Shown here piece after piece: positions 14,001 through 24,613 of a stretch of 64,000 nt of DNA. The notes under the pieces were generated by a model. It did no database searches. It was not told the DNA's origin and saw nothing but the letters and a program-made list of their open reading frames with translations. Each line of letters begins with the position of its first letter. The stretch's first letter is position 1. The position numbers were made by a program, and so were the translations under genes. This stretch comes from Datisca glomerata. Taxonomy: Eukaryota > Streptophyta > Magnoliopsida > Cucurbitales > Datiscaceae. The stretch covers positions 1-64,000 of the forward strand of contig QANY01005476.1 of the NCBI GenBank assembly GCA_003255025.1, written 5' to 3'.

Positions 14001-14655
14001 AACCTGCGCTACTTGTTTTTTTTTTTTCATTTGCCCTTTCTTGTACATGGCCACGTCATCGGGAGCTTATTTGGGGACTACTAATGAAGGTTTTTTTGTT
14101 ATACGAGTTTCTATAGTAATCATTTTATAAAAATCAAACTCTTATACTAATTTTTATCTATCTTGACTTATGACTCATCTTTCTCTCCTGTAAAATGAGT
14201 TTTTATCCAAAAAAGACATACATGAATCGAAGAATACGACCTATGTGTTTTTGTCAAAGAAAACGAAGAAGATGACTGAATCTCTACAACCGAATAAGAC
14301 AAATCAGTTCTGACCCACATCCTGAAAATAGGTATTTGCCTATTTTTATAGATCTAAACCAGATCTAGCCACAAAGCATATCTGAAATGGGTTTTTGACT
14401 ATTTTTACAGATCTGAAATGGGTTTTTGCCCATTTTTTTACAACAATTCTTTCTTCTAGTTCTTCTTCGACGTTTCACCTTTTTAACCCTTTCTCGCTCA
14501 TTTTTGGAGTGTCATTCATGTGATTTTATTTTATTTGTATCGATAATTTCTCATATTCTTAACATGAAATTTTATGGCAGAGGAAGTTAATAGTTTCAAG
14601 CTTGAGGATAGGGGAAATTATTTCAATTTATGTATAATTTACTTCAGATTTCTCA
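14001..14655. other. Intergenic, no feature recognised
   Basis: AT-rich with CT-rich patches and the short phrase tctgaaatgggtttttg occurring twice (about 14382 and 14410). No gene or element boundary could be supported. Confidence 0.5.
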
Positions 14656-15262
14656 ATGGTGCCGGGAGGTAAGACGGATGCTAGCATCGTGTAGCGATCG
14701 TATAGACTACAGGATGGGCACACTGGTATCGTGTAGACTACACGATGGGTACATCGATATCGTGTAGACTACAGCATCGTGTAGACTACAGCATCGTGTA
14801 GACTACAGCATCATGTAGACTACACGGTAGGCACGCCGGCATCGTGTAGACTACACGATGGGCACGCCGGCATCGTGTAGACTACACGATGGGCACGCCG
14901 GCATCGTGTAGACTACACGATGGGCACGTGGGTATCGTATAACCATCGTGTAGACTACACGATGGGTACGCCAGCATCGTGTAGCCATCGTGTAGGCTAC
15001 ACGATGGGCACACCGGCATCGTGTACACTACACGACGGGTACACCCGCATCGTGTAGACTACACGACGAGCACACCCGCATCGTGTAGACTACACGACGG
15101 GCACACTCGCATCGTGTATCCATCATGTAGACTATACAACGGGTACACGGATATCGTGTAGTCTACACGATTGGTACACCAGCATCGTGCAACCATTGTG
15201 TAGACTACATGATAGGTACACTGACATCGTGTAGTCTACACAATGGGTATACTGGCATCAAA
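14656..15262. repeat. Palindromic minisatellite array, forward half
   Basis: Tandem units of about 31 bp built around the imperfect palindrome atcgtgtagactacacgat, in which two 9-base arms flank a single central base. Units are joined by a variable linker such as gggcacgccgg. Best conserved at 14830-14930, degenerating outward. Every unit can form a hairpin in either strand. Confidence 0.9.
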
Positions 15263-15432
15263 ATAATTTTCAGGCCTCCAAAAGTGCTTAAAATAGTGTT
15301 TTTTGGGCCTGAAACTGGGCTGCAATAGGTAATCGTCGCACGTGTAGATCTCTGAATAAGTTTGGATTTGATATCTTACGGTCATGTTGTTCAACCTGAA
15401 TCAAAAGTTACGCCCTCCGAAAGTTTATCGGA
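15259..15432 (+). repeat. Dispersed ~170-bp core repeat, copy A
   Basis: Sequence beginning ggcctccaaaagtgcttaaa and running to cgccctccgaaag matches, with many substitutions, a second copy at 30557-30733. Shared words include aaaatagtgttttt, cacacgtgtagat-like text, gatttgatatctta and caaaagttacgccctcc. It separates the two halves of the palindromic minisatellite. Family unknown; probably part of a transposable element. Confidence 0.75.
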
Positions 15433-15517
15433 CCAGAAACATTAAAAAAATTTAATGAATTTTTCAAATACTTGAGACTATATTTTATTCTTCAATTTTA
15501 AAAGTATTCTTGACTGA

Positions 15518-15850
15518 AGATGCTCGTGTACCCATCTTGTAGTCTACACGATGGTTGCATGATGCCAGTGTACTCATCATGTAGTCTACACTAACGTTGG
15601 ATTGACTACACGATGGCTACATTGGCTTTGTATAGCCATCGTATACACTACACGATCAGTACACTGGTGTCATGTAGACATCATACAGCCTACACGATGG
15701 GAGAACACTGACGTCGTGTACCCATCATGTATTCTACATGACGGTCACACTAACGCCGTGCAGCATCAAGCATTCTATATGATGGTGGTACACTGACATC
15801 GTGTATCCATCATGTAGTCTGCACGACGCTAGTGTACCCCATATTGTAGT
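15518..15850. repeat. Palindromic minisatellite array, inverted half
   Basis: Degenerate units of the same palindromic family, but linkers now read as the reverse complement of the first half (for example tgtacccatc before tgtagtctacacgatgg). The array therefore changes orientation across the core repeat at 15259-15432. Confidence 0.75.
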
Positions 15851-17360
15851 ACAGATTAACAAAACTCATTCTCTCTCTACGGGTTTCTCTCTCTCAAATC
15901 TGAGCAAAACCCCCATCAAATTTATTCTTCTTCTTCATCTAAAATTCAAGCTTTTCAGAAAAAATAAATAAATGAACTTCAAACAACATTTCAAAAAAAG
16001 AAAATAAATAAATATTCTCAGAAAATTCATGAGTAGGAAAAATCCATGAAAATTGAAGCTTTCTAGAAATTAAGAAGAAAACAAAACATACACATGTTCG
16101 AGAAAGAAGGAAGAAGAAAATGAAAGGTAAACATGTAACTTTACAAAGACATTTTTAGTGGGAGGTGGGCTAGGAGTCAGAGTAAATAAAAATTAGTGTA
16201 ATGGTTGATTTTTATAAAATGGTTAATCTAGAGCTCTAGTTTAGCAAAAAACCCAGTAATGAATACAAATGTTACATATTATTAAGGACATGTAAGTGCC
16301 CTGAAAAAGTCGTTATGTCTCGTAAAATTGTTTGGAATCGAGTGAGACAGTTATGCAGGATGGGATGGTACACGGGACACGACTTAAAAACTGACTTATC
16401 CCGTCTCATCTCATTATTGTTACATGTAGTCTTAAAATTTTATGTTTTTTAATCTTTTCAAGTTTTTCCTTTACCCTTAACCCCTTTAAAATTAAAGGCT
16501 TTCAACTTTAACCAGCCCAACCCTGGCACCCCTTCGTCCCATCTTGAACTGCGAACTGTCTTATCCCTTTCTGTGCAGTTCTTGTCTTCCTCGCAGGACT
16601 GAACTAGACAAGAATTTCTTGTCATGTTTTTTTACAGGACTGGACAAAAAATGTTCATAAATCGTCATGTCTCGTCTTGTGCACACCCCTACGTAATGTT
16701 CATGATCAATATATTTAGTAGAGTTTTAATATTCCAAAAGTCAATAGAATAATTCTAGGCCGACCATATACACATATTAAGTGGTGTGTAATTTATTTAT
16801 AAGTTGATATATTATTACTTGTTAAAATAATATTTTCAAATTATCTCATGAATAAATAATAAATCAATTGATTAGTTAAATGGAATTTTTGCATAATAGA
16901 CAACTTTATGATGTTTGTTTTAAAATATAGCAGGTTTTTAATAGTTTTAGGTAAATAGCATGTTTATTAAATAGTCAATAATTTTATACTAATATGTCCA
17001 TCATCTATATACAACATATTACCAAATTTTCAGGTAAATCATATATGAAAATCTGATATACTTAAATGATATAACCTAAAAATTAGGAAAATATATTTAA
17101 CCATAATTAATAGTATCTTAAATATCTTTATAAACCGCTAATCTATTAACTTCTTCAATTAGTTAAATTCTGAATAGATAAACTTAATAAAAATAAATTA
17201 AAAAATCAAAGAAAAACAATAATAAACACTTCTATCAGTTATGAAATTTTATTTCAGACAATAATAATTAAAAAGAAACGATTATTTGAGTAAAATCAAT
17301 GATAAGACTACCACAATTCGACCAATAACTTAAATTCAAAAAACTTCTAATAAATTTATA
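15851..17360. other. Intergenic, possible non-autonomous element at 16300-16690
   Basis: AT-rich. The part 16300-16690 is more GC-rich and repeats words built on gtctcgtc/gacgagac at both ends, including a right end rich in cgtcatgtctcgtcttgtgcacacccct. It could be a small DNA transposon derivative, but ends and target duplications were not established. Confidence 0.35.
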
Positions 17361-17720
17361 GACAATCCATCATTGGCTAAACAATCATTTGGTTATGCCA
17401 TTTTGGGCTTTGCTCTGACTGAAGCCAATGCATTCTTTGCTCAATGATGGCCTTTTTTATCTCATTCGTATTTCGATATGGTTGAAGTTTCATAAAGCAA
17501 GAACTTCTTTCACATAAGAAAGTGGAGGGGTACGATCTAACTAAAACGATTCCACATGAAAGAGGACCTTTCCTTCTTGAGTAATGGGAAGCGGGCTAGT
17601 CCCCGAAAATGCCTCTTCCTTTATCGTTGGGGCTTACAATTCACCTTGTGACTCATTCCTTCGGTTGAGCGTTCTTCGGACATCGATCAATCTCTCGTAG
17701 GTCGCTCCGTCATTGTCTGA
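17361..17720 (+). pseudogene. atp9: Nuclear mitochondrial insertion (NUMT) with 3' part of atp9
   Basis: From 17364 the + strand reads [20 protein letters not shown], matching the C-terminal half of mitochondrial ATP synthase subunit 9 (usual text [20 protein letters not shown]). Near 17443 one base is missing (gctcaatgatgg where gccctaatgatgg is expected), so the frame breaks, then the other frame gives [11 protein letters not shown]. The Ser codon TCA and the CGA codon are positions where plant mitochondrial atp9 RNA is typically edited, to Leu and to stop; here they are unedited, which points to transfer of DNA rather than spliced or edited RNA. Higher-GC DNA of mitochondrial look continues to about 17720. 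The insertion is truncated and cannot encode a functional subunit. Confidence 0.82.
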
Positions 17721-18285
17721 TTTTTAGTTGTCTGATCACACTCGAAATTATGTATCTACTTATCGTATTTTTGCCCCTACTGTTTTTACGGTTATTAGAG
17801 TATGTCATAAGTAAATAAGTGATATGTTGGTTACAATTTATCTATAATTATTTTCCATAACCGTAATTGAACATGCACGTACATTATATTGATTATACAA
17901 GTGTTTTTTGGGATTACTAAGTAAAAATTTATTTAAAAGACTAAAAAATTTACTGAAAAAATATTTTTAGAATTATTCAGTAAAATAATAACTACTAATA
18001 CTTCCGTCAGATGCTTGAAATATACTTGATAGTTTTGTACTATTTCGTGTTTGTTTTTTATCAATGAGTGGTTAACTTTTGTCATGGTTAATAATACATT
18101 TATACGGACCATATTATCACTGTAATTATACTTTATGAATATAAGTGATTAATTTCGACAATGTAAATAAATAATTGATCATTTTACTGAAAACTTCTAA
18201 TATATGATAATAAATTAGTTGTTGATATAACCGAACGTAAATAACATATTGATGAGAGTATATTCAATCATGAAATATCTAATTT
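17721..18285. other. AT-rich intergenic DNA
   Basis: Nothing recognisable between the NUMT and the MULE remnant. Confidence 0.5.
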
Positions 18286-18289
18286 CATT

Positions 18290-19115
18290 ATTTGATTAAT
18301 GGTAACCCCATGCTTCAATCGCATATGATTAATAATGTCTTCGAGAGCTGTCTGATCTCATACATTATTTATATATCTATCTTTAATGCATTGACTAACG
18401 ATATCGGATGTTGCTTGACGGTGATCAATTTGAATGATGTCTAATGAAAAACTGTGTTTTTTAATTCACGGACCATTCAAAGCTCTCACTTTTGTATATA
18501 GATGCCCAAACAAACCACTTACAATGATCATTAATACAACGGACATCTGTTATTTCGTGATTAGATCTTTCAATCTTTAATTCAAAATTTCGTTTTAAAT
18601 GCAATCATATGCAACACCTTTTTTTAACTCACATTTATTCCTAAACAATTATTTCTTTTTAATCTCAAAACTACTAGGGATATTTTCTAAATCAACCAGA
18701 GCAATAAAAATGTCATCGTCCAGAGCATCCTCACAATCGATGGATGCTGACTAATTACCCTCATCAAGTGCATAATTTTGTAATTCAATGCATTAGTTTG
18801 TATTGAACTTACTTGTGTCAATAATAAGTGAACAACTAATCCCATTCTCATTACTTATCAAAGAAACATATCATTGAGCGTCTTGGTCATTTTTTATTTC
18901 AACAGTAGTACATGAAGCACTGCCAAATTGTAATTTGATAATAATTTCAAATTGATCTCTTTCATCAACAAACTTCGATACCATCTTGATGACTTCTACT
19001 AGCTCAACAAGCGCCATATTGTCATCAACCAATAGCGAATTAGAACGAAAATCAGCATAAGACTTTGTCTCATCCCATCTTCCATCATACATAACAATAG
19101 TATGTATCTTTAGAT
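18290..19115 (-). pseudogene. Decayed Mutator-like (MULE/MuDR) transposase, N-terminal part
   Basis: The - strand open frame at 19092-18871 reads YDGRWDETKSYADF and, near its end, VEIKNDQDAQ, the pattern of the MuDR-family N-terminal domain (GGRW...Y.dF...G.LV...EIKND.DV). Further down, in shifting frames with stops, come CINDHCKWFVWAS, then text matching the DHRQATS...IVSQCIK block, then EDIINHMRLKHGVTI-like text near 18330, matching the family order (C..D.C.W..rA, HtC..d...HRQAts, DI..D....YGv.isY.kAW). The catalytic DDE domain is not seen. Many stops and frameshifts show the element is dead. Terminal inverted repeats were not located. Confidence 0.72.
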
Positions 19116-20150
19116 TGCCTGAAATATATGCTAAAGAAAATTACATGAAAGTCAACCATTCAAAAACTCTATAATGTAATACAACAAAAAATAATTAATA
19201 TAGTAACATTTCAATATTTTATATATTGTATATTTTTAATATGTGATATACTGTATAAGTTATCAAAACTTCATTTGGATATCTATAGATCGTTGATTTA
19301 CCAAGTATAGGACAAATAATTGTATTCTTCTAAATAAACTACTGATATTTATTGATCATTCAAAATATTTACTGTTTCATAAAATAAACTCGCTATTGAA
19401 ATATATATATGATGATATACTCAAAACAAGCAAAAATGATTCGAAAACTAAACCGTAGTAAACGAATAATATTTGTTGGAAATATGACATTGAAGCACAT
19501 ATAAAACATATATTGAACATTTAACAATGAAACACATATTGAATACACAATGACAAATGATGATTAAGAATAACTGAAAAATACATAAATAACATGTAAA
19601 ACATTCGTGTAAAATGAAAAAACCGATGTCAACAAATTATAAACAAAATACTTGAAAGAAACATATGATGAATGCTCAAATGGAATCGAAATCAATGAAC
19701 GATCCATTATGCTAATCTAATAAAAAATATATGAAAAATAAGATTCTAACAAAACTAACCTTCCATGATTGAATCTAACAAAAAATTATGGAGAATTGAC
19801 CGTGCAGCTTGAGATGTCAATAAAATATGGATGAAAAACAAAATTGAATTACACAGATTTATCTCCGAAAATGAGAAATTGTAAAGCTTTGGATTATCTA
19901 TCGTTAATGGAGAATGAGTTAAACCAAATTGATACTGATTTTTCTTCAAACAAAGGTGAATATCCAAACTTGTTATGACACTAATGGAAAAAATAATTTT
20001 CATAACAGAAATTCTCTAAAAAAAGAAAACCAAATCAATCATTTATTATCAATCTAATTTAAATTTAATTTAATTAAATAAAATATATATATTAAGGATT
20101 GCATTTAACGAAATGCACAAAATACGGGATATCTCATTAAGTGATATGGC
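19116..20150. other. AT-rich DNA, probably decayed element flank
   Basis: No gene supported; the 82-codon minus frame at 19755-20003 has no recognisable domain. Repeated words such as aaacacatattgaa and aaacatat around 19490-19560 suggest low-complexity decay. Confidence 0.4.
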
Positions 20151-20189
20151 CTCATAAAATTGGACTATTAAATCTGTCATAGAAGGTTA

Positions 20190-22310
20190 AAATTGTCAAC
20201 AATAAATGTTCATCATCCCGTCACGTGCGTGGCGGAAGCGTGTGGCGCGTACCCATTTAAATAATTAAACTTTTAATAAAAATAAATCATTTAATAAAAC
20301 AAAATCATGCAACGCTACGATAACCAAAAATACTCTTTATTAAATTTTTTTTTAAATCAGCCAGAATTCATTATATATTTATATATTAAATTAACAATAT
20401 AAAATGTTATGAATTATATACCTCTTGTAGTCTAAATCAAGCGTACTCGTGAAATCGATCAATTTTATGTTCCCACGAAATCGTTTCAATAATTAGCAAA
20501 CTCCGAGATCCACACCAAGATCTTCCAAGTCAATCATCAATGCGCTAGGACGTGTGTGGACACGTAGAATATAACGAATACACTTTTTTCGTCTTTAGAT
20601 GTACTCAACACATGAGATCTAGAGATTTTACTGATAATGACTTTTGTGAGATGAATCTCTGAAAGAACTTGATGATGATTCGTTTAGAGATCTTGATTAA
20701 CTCTTAATCGTAAAAAAATCATTTTTTTTAGAAATTGTGTTCTTCTTTCAACTCTTGATTGATGAACTAATTCTCTGATTTATTTGATTGATTATCCGAT
20801 CAACTCTTATCATTAGAATAAAATCTATATCTTATTTTAGATAATGACGTATCGGATATTTAGGGATAATTAAAAATTAAAAATAATATTTAATTTCAAA
20901 TCGCACAATATACTGGGACCCGCTATATAATGGTGCACAACTGCAATGTCACATGACACTGTATTGTGCCGTGAAATAGCACAATGTCTCACGACACCAC
21001 TGTAGTGTCATGTGGTACTACAGTGTTGCGCCCCCACTACGTGCCACTACAGCAGCCATGTTAATCTCCGACACTCAATCAATGATTGACACGTGATAAT
21101 TACTGCAAATTAAATATTTATTTTAATAAGATATATATATATATATATATANNNNNNNNNNNNNNNNNNNNNNNNNNNNNNNNNNNNNNNNNNNNNNNNN
21201 NNNNNNNNNNNNNNNNNNNNATATATAAATAATTCAATTAATTAACTCTTAATTAATTAATCGCACATAATTATCTCGTAATTATGTACTTACCCTAAAA
21301 TAAAAACTCATTTGCAAGTTAGTCATTTTCTCATATCTTGAAATATTCAAATCCTATACTGCATAGTATAGAGGTGTCTTGGGGACTATGAACATATAAT
21401 TCTAAGCTCCAACAAATCAAATTATTAATTAAACTCTTTAATTAAATAATCTTATTTATTTAATTAATAATTTGATTTATTAATTCTATTATTACTCCAC
21501 TATAAATATGAAATTGTACTCTTAAATATTAGATTGTATTTACAGAGTATTCTCGTGTAGTCCAATGATATAATCAATTCATGTAGTTCTATCCTCCAAT
21601 TATTCGTTCATAAATTAGAACTTGTCAAAATTACTATTTTACCCTTCTAATACCTTTTGGTCCTTAAATACCATTAATCCCCTAATGAATGACTAATTTA
21701 TAATCTTCTTATAAATTTTAGCTCGTTAACTATCCAGTTCTAGAACTAACACTTAGATGAACTAATATACAATTCGTTAGGAAAACTTGGATTTCAAATC
21801 TTGTAAGATCATGTTCCCAGCATGCACATCAGTGAATCTTCGAAACAAAAGTCGCTAGTCTGTTTTACAAATAAACCTTAACGACTGAATCACAAGATCC
21901 AGTAGGCATGTATATGAGTTCATGACTACTTAGGGTCATACTGATCTACATATGATCATCGAATTGATGTATATTAAATCTTATTTTAAATGACACGTTG
22001 ATAAAAATATTAATTCACATCGGTCCATTCATATATAAGATCATTATATAAAGTACCTTCACATCGGTCCAGTCATATATAAGATCGTTATATATGATCT
22101 CAATTTTCTCGTGCTAATACAACATCATACTTTCATTAATGAATATGAAATTTTTGGATATTTATATAAATTATTCATCAATAATTTAAAGAATAATTAT
22201 GAGAAAAATATAATCCTCATTAAATTCATATCAAAATGTCAATACACATGTTTTGAGGGTACAACCCTTAACAATAAAATCATCAACAGCTGATTGATGA
22301 CGTGACACAA
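20190..22310. mobile_element. Possible LTR-derived (copia-like) sequence interrupted by assembly gap
   Basis: The left end contains gtggcggaagcgtgtggcgcg, a phrase like the ggcggaagcgtg seen near LTR starts of several plant Copia elements. The body lacks coding sequence, and contains a local duplication at about 22018-22098 (cacatcggtcca, tcatatataagatc twice). This fits a non-coding LTR or solo LTR, but paired LTRs, primer site and target duplication were not found, so this is a suggestion only. Confidence 0.35.
21152..21220. other. Assembly gap (69 N)
   Basis: Run of N preceded by an (AT)n microsatellite (about 21131-21151) and followed by atatataaat. The dinucleotide run probably caused the assembly to break, so the true gap length is unknown. 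Confidence 0.99.
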
Positions 22311-22389
22311 AAAACTACTATTTACCAATAGTTTTGAAAACCCCGCTATTTCTTAAACTAGCTTTCAAAAATTATCTATTTGGTACAAT

Positions 22390-23345
22390 TATTTGTAGGG
22401 CTTGTTTACCAATTAATAAAGGGAAAAGGGGAAATTGTATGATTACTGACTTTGCTCAATACTTTATTTATCAAAACCAGCAAAAGTAAAAGAGTTGTAT
22501 ATCTCACTCCAAATTAGTAATCTCATCACTAATTTTTGGGTTATATTCCATTACCCTCTCTTAGGTAGTAATAGTCTTTACCTTTTACATTATTGTATGT
22601 AGGGTCCACTTGTTTGTACCACTCCTTCACTCTTTTACTTCTTTCATCCCAATAATATGAGATATTATAAGGACTACCGACCACATTGTGGCCGGTAATA
22701 CTGACGGTTGGATGGAAAATCTAAGGGTCCATTTTTGTTTTGATTTTAAATAAATAAATAAATAAAAATTTGTTTTTTCAATTTCTGTTTTCAATAAATC
22801 CAGTTCGTTCAGATCTAATCTAACGGATCATTATTTTCGCAGTGGGGCTCATGCCATAATGTGGCCGGCACCCATAATAATTACTCCAATAATATATTAT
22901 TCTCTTTATTAAACCCACAAATCATTCATTTCCTCTATCTTTCACATCTCATTTTTTAGTAGTAACTGGGACGATGTATTACTATATATTGTGACAATGT
23001 ATCGATGTGATACATGTATTTTCATGATAATGCAACATTATATTGCTATTACTTATTTAAAATATAACCAAAGTTCAAAATTTTCATAATTCAAAAAATT
23101 AAATTATAGAACTTACTTTAAATTAAATATTTTTTTATAAATTAAAAATTAAACATAAATAGGTTCGTAGAAATAAAAAAAATAAATCACAAAAGATAAA
23201 ATAAGTTCATATTAAGCTAAACTGATAATTTTGCATGTTTGATTTCGATTATCGGTGATTAGTAAACAGATTAAAGAGAATTAAAACTCATTTTTTATTT
23301 TGATTACAAACAATTAGTAAACAAATCTAAAAGAAATATTATTAT
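22390..23345. mobile_element. Possible MITE-like element
   Basis: Left edge reads ggcttgtttaccaattaat at about 22398; right edge in reverse complement reads gatttgtttactaattgttt at about 23325. These resemble imperfect terminal inverted repeats of a non-coding DNA element. No transposase and no clear target duplication were identified. Confidence 0.3.
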
Positions 23346-23449
23346 CCTTTTCTTTCTTTACCATTTTATTCTTTTACTTTACCCTTTATCATTTTCATAT
23401 CTTTCACTACCTTTCCATTTAATAAAAGTGTCATTAATTAATCCTTGAT

Positions 23450-24613
23450 ATATAAGCTGACGGGCCTATAATTATTATTTGAATATTAAATGGTAAAGTT
23501 GACGGGTATGGTTAATCTTAAGTATTGTATGTATTGCTATATAGAAATGACTTCATAAAATAGCCCACGTGTCAGCTGAACGAGTCGGAGGAATTCACAA
23601 AACTCTGTATGCCCTTGTGTGACTCGCACTTTTCCTCCAGCAAGCCAACTCGGGTGGACTGACTCAGTTCCTAATCGTACCGCCGAGTTCCACTCGGTGA
23701 GTTCATGTATGTATTGCTTGAATTCCAAAGCTATTTCCCGAAAAAATCGATATCACGGCATTGAATTTTAGATTAAAGAAAAGCGATCTGATTCACTTAG
23801 GGCTCTAAATTCGTTTTGTTTGGTTGCTGAGAAACAATGGCAAGCTAGATTTTCTCTTCGTTTTTTTCCTTTGTTTTATTTCGAAGTAAAAAATAAACAA
23901 GGATAACATTATTTAGAATCCGAATTGATCCTCCCCATTATGTTAATGAAATCACGGTGTTATGTTAATTTCAAAGAAATCACCGGAACCTTACAGTAAA
24001 ATTCGAGAAAGTTTTGCAGGGATTAAACCAGTAAGGAGGATTTAAAGCAATTTGAATACTGTGCTGAATGGCCTTTTCTTATCATCAAGGCCTGCTGTGA
24101 ACTTGGATGATTTGAGCATGATGCTTACAAGTCGTCCTATTTTACACTTTAGAGGTTCAGCTAATAGAGTCTAAATTATAATTTGATATAGGTCACAAGG
24201 AATGCAAATTTTCCAGCACCTGCAAGATGATCAATGGTGATGTAATTTGATCTGAAGGTACCTTTACTAACTATGTTTGAACATCTTTTTGCAGTTTTAG
24301 AACTATAGTTAATTCACAGTTGCCTTAGTTTCTGCTTTGATTTCTGACATGTAACAGAAATACTTGAAGAAAGTTTCAGTGAAGGTCGAAATTGATTTTT
24401 TTCGAATTCAAATTATCCATCTAAAGTTGAGAACTTAAAGTCTATATAATGGAAAACAACTCTCTTGCCCAGTGTTCTACGTGATCAAGGGGAATAGAAA
24501 ATATCATCCAAAATGTGTCCTGTAGGGCAATGTTAGGGGCTTCTTGCAAATTGACTACATTCATATCACCTTATCTTTGGCTGCTTTGATTTTGCTTTCA
24601 AACAGTGTTTCAG
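23450..24613 (+). promoter_or_regulatory. Probable promoter and intron-bearing 5' leader of the FAR1-related gene
   Basis: No coding region is supported. The stretch 23730-24600 is richer in transcribed-looking sequence (for example a leader-like segment at 23760-23900 and a pyrimidine-rich tract ending in cag just before the start codon), suggesting that the 5' UTR of the following gene is spliced. Exact exon ends are not assignable. Confidence 0.4.

Noticed and set aside
14656..15262. CRISPR-like regular repeats
   Set aside because: Repeats are directly tandem with short degenerate linkers rather than unique spacers, and the genome is a plant nuclear genome.
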